DNA of 6,949 nucleotides, taken from Mycobacterium sp. Lineage in GTDB: Bacteria > Actinomycetota > Actinomycetes > Mycobacteriales > Mycobacteriaceae. This document shows, piece after piece, positions 1-5,390 of this stretch. A program made the position numbers and the translations under genes. Under the pieces are notes generated by a model. That model worked only from the letters and a program-made list of their open reading frames with translations. It was not told where the DNA came from and did no database searches. Location: NCBI GenBank assembly GCA_018882545.1, contig VERS01000109.1:1-6949 (forward strand). Reading direction: 5' to 3'. Each line of letters starts with the position of its first letter. The first letter of the stretch is position 1.

Positions 1-887
1 GACAGGAACAGCGCGGGGAAGAACAGCAGATGCGGGGAACTGCCGATCAGCGACTGGGCGACGTTGATCTGCAGGCCCCAGGAGATCTCCGGAGCCTGCA
101 GCCCGATCCCCAGGTAGGTCAGCGCCGACTCCGCGGAGATGAACGTACCCACCGCGATGGTGGCGTAGATCAGCACGGGGGCAAGGGCATTGGGCAGGAT
201 GTGACGGACCAGTATCCGGCCCGAGGAGGCGCCCAGCGCCTGGGCGGCCAGCACGTAGTCCGACCCGCGGATGGACACCACCGACGAGCGCACCAACCGC
301 ATGGCCGTCATCCAGCCGAACACGATCAGCGCCAGCGACACCGTCCACACCGACCGCTGGGTGGACACCGTCAGCAGGATCAGCGCGCCCAGAAACAGCG
401 GGATGCCGAAGAACACATCGGTGACCCGGGCCAGCACCGCGTCGGCCCAGCCGCCGAAATAGCCGGCGACCGCCCCGATCAGCACGCCGATCACCAGCAC
501 GCCGATCACGGTGAGCACGCCGATGGATACCGAGGTCCGGGCGCCGTGGACCACGTTGGCGTAGTAGTCGCAGCCCTGCAGGTCCATCCCGAACCAGTGC
601 GCGGCGCTGGGCCGCTGCCGCGACAACGACAGATCGCAGTCGTAGGGATCCACCCCGCGGGCGAACACCTTGGGGAACAACGCCATCGACACCATCACCA
701 CCATGATGGCCAGCCCGAGCAGGAACAGCGGGTTGGTGCGCAGGTAGCGCCAGGCGTCACCCCACACGCTGGCCTGCCCGATCAGCGGGGCGACCTCCTC
801 GCCGGCGTCGTCGAGTTTCTCGGGCACCTCGATGCCCAGGCGGCGTTCGGTCAGGCGCGGCTGGGGCGGCAGGGGCGGCTCAGTCAT
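1..887 (-). CDS. dppC: DppC-type peptide ABC transporter permease, C-terminus cut by window edge
   Basis: Inner-membrane permease that would pair with the DppB-type subunit of the neighbouring gene to form the channel of a di/oligopeptide importer. The 295 complete codons in the window read MTEPPLPPQP and onward. A cytoplasmic N-terminal stretch of about 45 residues comes first, then a first membrane segment (about 54-71), an external loop with the family pattern HWFGMDLQGCDYYA (97-110), and further membrane segments from about 118. The EAA loop that docks the ATPase is clear at about 214-233 (AAQALGASSGRILVRHILPN), followed by YLGIGLQAPEISWG (258-271), typical of DppC/OppC. The family is usually about 290-330 residues, so only a short end is missing. 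The ATG at 885-887 overlaps the dppB stop by 8 bases and has GAGG 7 nt upstream. Substrate (di- or oligopeptide, or another ligand) cannot be told from the permease. Cys84 and Cys106 in the external loop could form a disulfide. Confidence 0.93.
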   Translation of the reverse strand, partial: MTEPPLPPQPRLTERRLGIEVPEKLDDAGEEVAPLIGQASVWGDAWRYLRTNPLFLLGLAIMVVMVSMALFPKVFARGVDPYDCDLSLSRQRPSAAHWFGMDLQGCDYYANVVHGARTSVSIGVLTVIGVLVIGVLIGAVAGYFGGWADAVLARVTDVFFGIPLFLGALILLTVSTQRSVWTVSLALIVFGWMTAMRLVRSSVVSIRGSDYVLAAQALGASSGRILVRHILPNALAPVLIYATIAVGTFISAESALTYLGIGLQAPEISWGLQINVAQSLIGSSPHLLFFPALFL

Positions 888-1803
888 AGCGGATCCTCGG
901 GTCGATCACGGCGTAGAGCACGTCCACCACCAGGTTGAAGAAGATGTAGAAGAACACCATCAAGGTGACGATGCCGACCACCACCGCGCCCTCCTGGGCG
1001 CGCACCGCGTCGAAGATGGCCCGGCCCAGGCCGGGCAGGTTGAACACCGACTCGGTCACGATCGCCCCGCCCAGCAGCGCGCCGATGTCGGCGCCGATGA
1101 AGGTGACGACGGGGATGAGGCTGTTGCGGAAGGCGTGCCGGAAGATGATCCGCGAGCGCCCCACCCCCTTGGCCCGCGCGGTGCGGATGTAGTCCGCCGA
1201 CAACGATTCCAGCATCGCCGTCCGGGTCAGCCGCGCCACGTAGGCCATCGACAGTGCGGCCAGCACCAGGCCGGGCAGCAGGTAGCTGTACCACCCGTCG
1301 GCCACCCCGGCGATCGGGAACAACCCCAGTTTGAAGCCGAAGATGTACTGCGCCAGGAAGCCCAGCACGAACACCGGGATCGACACCAGCATGGTGGTGG
1401 AGACCAGAACCAGGTTGTCGAAGAAGGAGTTTCGCCGCAGCGAGGCCAGGATGCCGGCGGCGATGCCGAAGATGGTCTCGAAGAGCACCGCGACGATGGT
1501 CAGCTTGACGGTGACCGGCAGCCGCTGGCTGATGGTCTCCACCACCGGCCGGCCGGAGAAGTCCGCACCGAAGTCGCCGTGCAGCAGGCCCCAGACGTAC
1601 TTGCCGTACTGCACCGGCAGGGAGTCGTCGAGGTTGTAGTCGGCCCGGATCTGGGCCTGCACCGCGGCGCTGAGCGGACGGTCGCCGGCCAGGGCGCGCA
1701 CCGGGTCGCCGGGCAGTGCGTAGACCATGGCGTAGATCAGCATCGAGGCGCCGATGAGGACGGGGATGGTCAGCAGCAGGCGCCGGATGATGTAGCGGGT
1801 CAC
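880..1803 (-). CDS. dppB: DppB-type peptide ABC transporter permease
   Basis: Inner-membrane permease of a di/oligopeptide importer, 307 residues, the normal length for DppB/OppB. The N-terminus MTRYIIRRLLLTIPVLIGAS is the standard family start, with the first membrane helix at about 9-30 followed by the conserved LPGDPVRALAG (30-40). An external domain follows with YNLDDSLPVQYGKYVWGLLHGDFG (56-79), then further membrane segments. The EAA loop that contacts the ATPase is RTARAKGVGRSRIIFRHAFRNSLIP (207-231), and VTESVFNLPGLGR (249-261) is a family hallmark. I chose GTG at 1803 because AAGGA lies 9 nt upstream, GTGA overlaps the stop of the binding-protein gene, and the protein then begins exactly where the family does; the frame stays open to 1887 but that extension looks like spurious sequence. 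The C-terminus VIDPRIRYD is also typical. The close family also includes nickel and glutathione permeases, so the ligand is inferred from the neighbours. Confidence 0.95.
   Translation of the reverse strand: MTRYIIRRLLLTIPVLIGASMLIYAMVYALPGDPVRALAGDRPLSAAVQAQIRADYNLDDSLPVQYGKYVWGLLHGDFGADFSGRPVVETISQRLPVTVKLTIVAVLFETIFGIAAGILASLRRNSFFDNLVLVSTTMLVSIPVFVLGFLAQYIFGFKLGLFPIAGVADGWYSYLLPGLVLAALSMAYVARLTRTAMLESLSADYIRTARAKGVGRSRIIFRHAFRNSLIPVVTFIGADIGALLGGAIVTESVFNLPGLGRAIFDAVRAQEGAVVVGIVTLMVFFYIFFNLVVDVLYAVIDPRIRYD
895..898 (-). promoter_or_regulatory. Ribosome binding site of the dppC-type gene
   Basis: GAGG on the minus strand lies 7 nt before the ATG at 887, inside the end of the upstream permease gene. 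It supports that start and, with the 8-base gene overlap, coupled translation. Confidence 0.6.
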
Positions 1804-3422
1804 GAGTCGTCGTCCTTCACCACGACGTCCTCCAGCACGACCGACCCGAGGATGTCGTAGCGGATGCCCGACACCCGCTTGGTCCACACCGTCTGGTCAA
1901 CGCCGCAGAACAGCGGGGTGGCGGGCAGGTCGTCGACGAGGACCTGCTCGGCCTGCCCGTAGGCGCTGCTGGCGGCCTCGATGGAGGGTGCGCGGTCGCC
2001 GGCGGCCAGCGCGTCGTCGAAGGCCTTGTTGCTGTAGAAGACGGTGTTGGAGCCGGCCGGCGCCATCGCCGCCGTCGCGTACTGGGGGGCCAGGAAGTTC
2101 TCCACCGACGGATAGTCCATCACCCACGCCAGCCGGAACGGCCCGGTCATCTCCTTGGCGTCGCGCTTGGACAGGAACTCGTTGAACTGGAGGTTGCCCC
2201 GCAGCCGGTAGCTCAGGCCGATCTTGCGGAACATGTTGCCCACCGCGGTCATCCAGCCGTCGTGCGCGGCGCCGGCGTTGAACCACAGATCGACCGGCAC
2301 CGAGGTGTCGAAGCCGGCCTCGGCCAGCAACTGCTTCGCCTCGTCGGGGCGGTACTCACACCAGCGCCCGCAGGCGTCCTCCCGGTAGCCCACGACGGTC
2401 GGCGGCGAGAACGAGTCGGCCGGCACCCGGGTGCCCAGGAAGATGGCGTTGGTGATCGCCTGCCGGTCGATGGCCATCGACAGCGCCCGGCGGACCCGCA
2501 CGTCGGCGAATCGCTTGTCATACAGCGGAAAACCCAGGCTGGTGATGGTGGGGCTGGGCCGGTGCAGGTAGCGCTCCCCGAAGATGTCCGGCGCGCTGGC
2601 GTAGGCGTCGGGCGGAAGACCTTGCAGCACATCGAGATTGCCGGCCAGCACATCGGTGTACCCGGTAGACAGCTCGGTGTAGACCCGCAAGACCACGCCG
2701 CGGGACTGCGCCTTGTCCACACCGACGTAACCGTCGTAGCGACTCAGGGTGATCCCCCGCCCGCGCACCCACTCGGTGTCGGCCTTGAACGGGCCGTTGC
2801 CGACGGGCTTCTTGCCGAACGCCTCCGGGTCGGTGTAGAACGCCTCGGGCAGCGGGTTGAAGGCGCTGTAACCCAGGGTGAGCGGGTAGATGGCGAACGG
2901 TTTTTCCAGGGTCACCTCGATGGTCCGCGGATCCCTGGCCCGCAAACCGGCCAGGGTTTCCGAGGTCGGCTTCCCGCCCTGGTCGTCGCCCTGCAGTGCG
3001 TCATAGCCGGCTACGTTGGAGAAGAAGTAGGACGCCCCTTGGGCATTGGTGCTCAGCGCGGTGTAGTTCCAGGCCTTCACGTAGGACTGGGCGGTGACCG
3101 GGGTGCCGTCGTGGAATGTCCAGCCCGGCTTGAGCCGGATGGTCCAGTTGATGTTGTCCTTCGAGGTGACCGACTCGGCGGCCCCGTCGTAGGTGACCTT
3201 GCGGCTCTCGGTGTCGAAGGTGACCAGCGGTGTCCACACCGCCGAAATCACCTTGCCGCCCTCGGATTCGGTGGTGTTGCCCGGCACCAGGGGCTTCTGC
3301 GGTTCACCGAGGTAGAAACTGAACATCCCGGGCGGGGTCGTCGGCGCGGGCGCGCAGCCGGGTAGAGGCGCCAGTGCCAGCAGCAGCACAACCGCCAGCG
3401 CAGTGAGTCGCCGGATTCTCAC
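1800..3422 (-). CDS. dppA: Peptide-binding lipoprotein, extracellular solute-binding protein family 5 (DppA/OppA type)
   Basis: Captures peptide outside the membrane and delivers it to the DppB/DppC-type permeases encoded next. The 540 residues match the usual 500-600 of the family. A lipoprotein signal is plain: MRIRR, a hydrophobic run to about 19, then L20-P21-G22-C23 as the lipobox. Family signatures in order: WTIRLKPGWTFHDGTPVTAQ (93-112), KPVGNGPF (205-212) with a following ITLSRYDGY (224-232), VRRALSMAIDRQAI (310-323), and WVMDYPSVENFL (434-445). In the last motif Asp436 occupies the place of the OppA aspartate that holds the peptide amino group, which favours a peptide ligand (inference by alignment from memory). 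Start is GTG at 3422; the only in-frame codons between it and the antiporter stop are not starts. The nearest purine-rich stretch, GGGAAG (3437-3442), is 14 nt away, so the ribosome site is weak. Gap to the upstream gene is 24 bp. The dpp versus opp name is a family-level choice; the ligand could also be heme or another compound. Confidence 0.93.
   Translation of the reverse strand: MRIRRLTALAVVLLLALAPLPGCAPAPTTPPGMFSFYLGEPQKPLVPGNTTESEGGKVISAVWTPLVTFDTESRKVTYDGAAESVTSKDNINWTIRLKPGWTFHDGTPVTAQSYVKAWNYTALSTNAQGASYFFSNVAGYDALQGDDQGGKPTSETLAGLRARDPRTIEVTLEKPFAIYPLTLGYSAFNPLPEAFYTDPEAFGKKPVGNGPFKADTEWVRGRGITLSRYDGYVGVDKAQSRGVVLRVYTELSTGYTDVLAGNLDVLQGLPPDAYASAPDIFGERYLHRPSPTITSLGFPLYDKRFADVRVRRALSMAIDRQAITNAIFLGTRVPADSFSPPTVVGYREDACGRWCEYRPDEAKQLLAEAGFDTSVPVDLWFNAGAAHDGWMTAVGNMFRKIGLSYRLRGNLQFNEFLSKRDAKEMTGPFRLAWVMDYPSVENFLAPQYATAAMAPAGSNTVFYSNKAFDDALAAGDRAPSIEAASSAYGQAEQVLVDDLPATPLFCGVDQTVWTKRVSGIRYDILGSVVLEDVVVKDDDS
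1813..1817 (-). promoter_or_regulatory. Ribosome binding site deciding the dppB-type start
   Basis: AAGGA on the minus strand sits 9 nt before GTG 1803, within the last codons of the binding-protein gene. It favours this start over upstream in-frame codons as far as 1887. Confidence 0.6.
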
Positions 3423-3446
3423 CGGCTGAACACTAGCTTCCCGCCG

Positions 3447-4568
3447 CTAGGGCTGCGCGGACAAGAACAGAAATGTCGCCAGCAGCGACAGGTGCACCAC
3501 CCCCTCGAGGACGACGGCGCGGCCCTGGGCCAGGGTGAGCACCGAGACGATCACCGACAGGGTCAGCAGCACGATCTGCATCGGCATCAGGCCCAGCGTC
3601 AGCGGGCCGGGCAGCCAGATCATCACCACCGCGATGGTGGGGATGGTCAGGCCCACCGACGCCATCGCCGACCCGTAGGCCAGGTTCAGGCTGATCTGCA
3701 CCCGGTCCCGCCGGGCGTTGTTCACCGCGGCAATGGTTTCCGGCGCGAGCACCACCAGGGCGATGACCACCCCGACCACGGCATACGGCAGGCCCAGATT
3801 GCTGACCGCGTGGGTGATGGTCGGGGACAGCAACTTGGCCAGGCCGACCACCGAGACCAGAGCGGCCAACAGCAACCCGAGACTGGCCCGCGCCCGGGCC
3901 GCCGAGGGCGGGTCGGCGTGGTCGGTGTCCTCGTCGACCCGCGGACCGGTCACCCGGCCGTGGCGGTCCACCGCGACCGGCAGGAAGAAGTCGCGGTGCC
4001 GAACCGTCTGGCTGAAGACGAACGCGCAGTACAGCACCAGCGACGTGACCGCTGCGAAGGCCAATTGGGAATCGGTGTAGGCCAATCCGGGCTTGCTGAC
4101 GGTGAAACCGGGCAGCACCAGGCACAGCCCGCACAGGGTGGCCACGGTGGCCAGCGCCGAACCCGACCCGGAGGCGTTGAACGCCACCGTCCGGTGCCGC
4201 AGCGCCCCGACGAGCAGCGAGAAGCCCACGATTCCGTTGAGGGTGATCATCACCGCGGCGAACACCGTGTCCCGAGCGTAGGTCGAGGTCCCCGGCCCGC
4301 CACCGATCATCAGCATCACGATCACCCCGACCTCGATGATGGTCCCCGCCACCGCCAGCACCAACGAACCGACCGGTTCGCCGAGGCGGTGGGCCACCAC
4401 CTCGGCGTGGTGCACCGCCGAAAGCACAGCCGCCACAAGGCATATCGCGATGATGGTCAGGATCACCGGGTGTTCGTGCCGGTTCCAGGTCAGGATCAGC
4501 ACCAGCAACGACACCAACGGCGCCAGCACCGTCCAGTGCAGCGCGGCGTGCCGCTCGGCGACGCTCAC
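3447..4568 (-). CDS. chaA: ChaA-type calcium (sodium/potassium)/proton antiporter
   Basis: Inner-membrane antiporter of the cation/Ca2+ exchanger superfamily that would expel Ca2+, Na+ or K+ in exchange for protons. The 373 residues fit E. coli ChaA (366). Two inverted alpha repeats are visible: GEPVGSLVLAVAGTIIEVGVIV (63-84) with Glu64, Glu79 and the GT pair, and LAPETIAAVNNARRDRVQISLNLAYGSAMASVGLTIP (274-310) with Glu277, Asn283-Asn284, Asn295 and Gly299-Ser300. These are the ion-binding signatures. About ten or eleven hydrophobic segments are seen, separated near the middle by a hydrophilic acidic loop (about 200-228, containing DEDTDHAD). The start is GTG at 4568; an in-frame stop at 4587-4589 leaves no upstream alternative. 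No good ribosome site precedes it. It is the first gene of the apparent operon, ending 24 bp before the binding-protein gene. Which cation is moved cannot be read from sequence. Confidence 0.92.
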   Translation of the reverse strand: MSVAERHAALHWTVLAPLVSLLVLILTWNRHEHPVILTIIAICLVAAVLSAVHHAEVVAHRLGEPVGSLVLAVAGTIIEVGVIVMLMIGGGPGTSTYARDTVFAAVMITLNGIVGFSLLVGALRHRTVAFNASGSGSALATVATLCGLCLVLPGFTVSKPGLAYTDSQLAFAAVTSLVLYCAFVFSQTVRHRDFFLPVAVDRHGRVTGPRVDEDTDHADPPSAARARASLGLLLAALVSVVGLAKLLSPTITHAVSNLGLPYAVVGVVIALVVLAPETIAAVNNARRDRVQISLNLAYGSAMASVGLTIPTIAVVMIWLPGPLTLGLMPMQIVLLTLSVIVSVLTLAQGRAVVLEGVVHLSLLATFLFLSAQP

Positions 4569-4622
4569 CGTACGACGCCGGCCGCATCAACCCGAGCGGC
4601 AACGGACGCAAGCATGGGCCGC

Positions 4623-4628
4623 AAAGTA
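4623..4628 (-). promoter_or_regulatory. Candidate -10 element for the chaA-dpp operon
   Basis: TACTTT on the minus strand fits the mycobacterial TANNNT form of a SigA -10 box. Transcription would begin near 4616, giving a leader of about 48 nt before GTG 4568. No convincing -35 is present; the 17-bp-spaced hexamer is CCGCAC. Assigned by eye only. Confidence 0.3.
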
Positions 4629-4629
4629 C

Positions 4630-4658
4630 CCGACGTGCCCAGACAGTGCGGAGACAAT
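4630..4658 (+). promoter_or_regulatory. Candidate promoter for the dipeptidase gene, possibly leaderless
   Basis: CCGACG (4630-4635, sharing GAC with the -35 consensus) and GACAAT (4653-4658, four of six matches to TATAAT) are separated by exactly 17 bp. The predicted start of transcription, about 7 nt after the -10 box, falls on the A of ATG 4665, so the mRNA may be leaderless, which is common in mycobacteria. An alternative is a leadered mRNA using GGAG at 4650-4653, 11 nt before the ATG. Confidence 0.3.
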
Positions 4659-4664
4659 GCCAGG

Positions 4665-5330
4665 ATGAGATATGTTCTGGCGGCCGTCGCCCTCGCCGGT
4701 GCGCTGGCGTGGACGGCGCCGATGAGCCGGGTCGACGCCGCCCCGGACCGGCCCGTCCCCCCGGTGAGCCCGCAGGCTCAGGCCGCGGGGTTGGTCGACG
4801 TCCGAACCGTGGTGCCCGACGCCATCGTCGATCTGCGCTACGCGACGGCGAACAACTTCGTCGGCGTCGCCCTCTACCCCGCCGACGCCCGCTGTCTGGT
4901 GCACGAGTCGCTGGGCCCGGGACTGGCCGCCGCGGCGGCGGCGCTGCGGCAGCAGGGCTACACCCTGGTGTTCTGGGACTGTTACCGCCCGCACGAGGTG
5001 CAGGTGCGGATGTTCCAGGCGGTGCCCGACCCGGCGTGGGTGGCCCGGCCCACCGGCTATGCCCGCAGCCACGAGTCGGCCCGGTCGGTGGATGTGACGC
5101 TGGCCGTGGACGGTCGGCTGGTCGACATGGGCACCGACTTCGACGACTTCTCGCCCCGCGCAACGGCATACGCCACCGAGGGTGTCTCGGCGGCCGCGCA
5201 GGCCAACCGGGCGGTGCTGCGCACCGCGATGGCCGCCGGCGGTCTGGCCGGCTACCCCGGTGAGTGGTGGCACTTCGACGGACCCGGCGCCGGGGAGCCG
5301 CGGCCGATTCTGGACGTTCCGGTGAACTGA
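4665..5330 (+). CDS. ddpX: Exported D-Ala-D-Ala dipeptidase, VanX/DdpX family zinc enzyme
   Basis: Zinc metallopeptidase of family M15D that hydrolyses free D-alanyl-D-alanine. The 221 residues comprise a signal peptide (MR, hydrophobic YVLAAVALAGALAW, probable cleavage after VDA at 23-25) and a mature enzyme close to the 190-200 residues of VanX/DdpX. Motifs: VDLRYATANNFVG (55-67), WDCYRP (104-109) with the catalytic Arg108, SHESARSVD (135-143) giving zinc ligands His136 and Asp143, and GEWWHFD (199-205) giving the general base Glu200 and third ligand His203. The spacings His-x6-Asp and Glu-x2-His equal those of VanX His116/Asp123 and Glu181/His184. The start at ATG 4665 gives a proper signal peptide; the open frame continues upstream antisense to chaA but that is not gene-like. 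Export puts activity outside the membrane, unlike cytoplasmic E. coli DdpX. Divergent from the antiporter and peptide-transporter genes. No VanH or VanA ligase gene is adjacent, so a role in wall turnover is likelier than glycopeptide resistance (inference). Confidence 0.93.
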   Translation: MRYVLAAVALAGALAWTAPMSRVDAAPDRPVPPVSPQAQAAGLVDVRTVVPDAIVDLRYATANNFVGVALYPADARCLVHESLGPGLAAAAAALRQQGYTLVFWDCYRPHEVQVRMFQAVPDPAWVARPTGYARSHESARSVDVTLAVDGRLVDMGTDFDDFSPRATAYATEGVSAAAQANRAVLRTAMAAGGLAGYPGEWWHFDGPGAGEPRPILDVPVN

Positions 5331-5347
5331 CCACGCCGGCGGCGGGT

Positions 5348-5353
5348 TATGCT
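5348..5353 (+). promoter_or_regulatory. Candidate -10 element for the PE-PPE hydrolase gene
   Basis: TATGCT fits the TANNNT -10 form. Transcription would begin near 5360, about 30 nt before GTG 5391 and upstream of its ribosome site. The nearest -35-like hexamer, CTGACC (5327-5332), has a short 15 bp spacer, so the assignment is tentative. If real, it also argues against translation starting at ATG 5349, which lies inside it. Confidence 0.35.
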
Positions 5354-5378
5354 GAGACGAACCTGTGACCTCCCGGCG

Positions 5379-5385
5379 AAGGGGG
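5379..5385 (+). promoter_or_regulatory. Ribosome binding site deciding the PE-PPE hydrolase start
   Basis: AAGGGGG sits 5 nt before GTG 5391. It selects this codon over the in-frame ATG at 5349, whose upstream sequence has no comparable site and whose 14 extra residues would spoil the signal peptide. Confidence 0.65.
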
Positions 5386-5390
5386 TAGGC

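Larger units (their letters stand above)
4569..4664. promoter_or_regulatory. Divergent intergenic region between chaA and the dipeptidase gene
   Basis: This 96 bp stretch separates two divergent genes and must hold the signals for both unless transcripts enter from outside. It contains candidate promoter elements for each direction (entered separately) and an imperfect direct repeat, CAGACAGTGCG (4640-4650) directly followed by GAGACAATGCC (4651-4661), 8 of 11 matching with an 11 bp period. That spacing, one helical turn, is what a protein binding one face of the DNA would use, but no known operator was recognised. Confidence 0.5.

Noticed and set aside
1804..1887. N-terminal extension of the DppB-type permease by 28 codons
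   Set aside because: The extra residues are Arg/Gly-rich, lie fully within the binding-protein gene, and a good ribosome site precedes GTG 1803.
832..3365. Long plus-strand open frames opposite the permease and binding-protein genes
   Set aside because: His/Gln/Arg/Gly-rich shadow translations with no recognisable domain, while the minus strand holds complete transporter proteins.
4665..5330. Part of a vancomycin-resistance cluster
   Set aside because: Only the VanX-like gene is present; no VanA-type ligase, VanH dehydrogenase or VanR/VanS pair adjoins it.
3433..5334. A 633-codon minus-strand open frame across the divergent region
   Set aside because: It runs antisense to the dipeptidase and out of frame over chaA, is Arg/Pro/Gly-rich, and has no family features.
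5349..5390. Start of the PE-PPE hydrolase at ATG 5349
   Set aside because: It lacks a ribosome site and overlaps a likely -10 box, and it adds 14 residues before a clean signal peptide that begins at GTG 5391.
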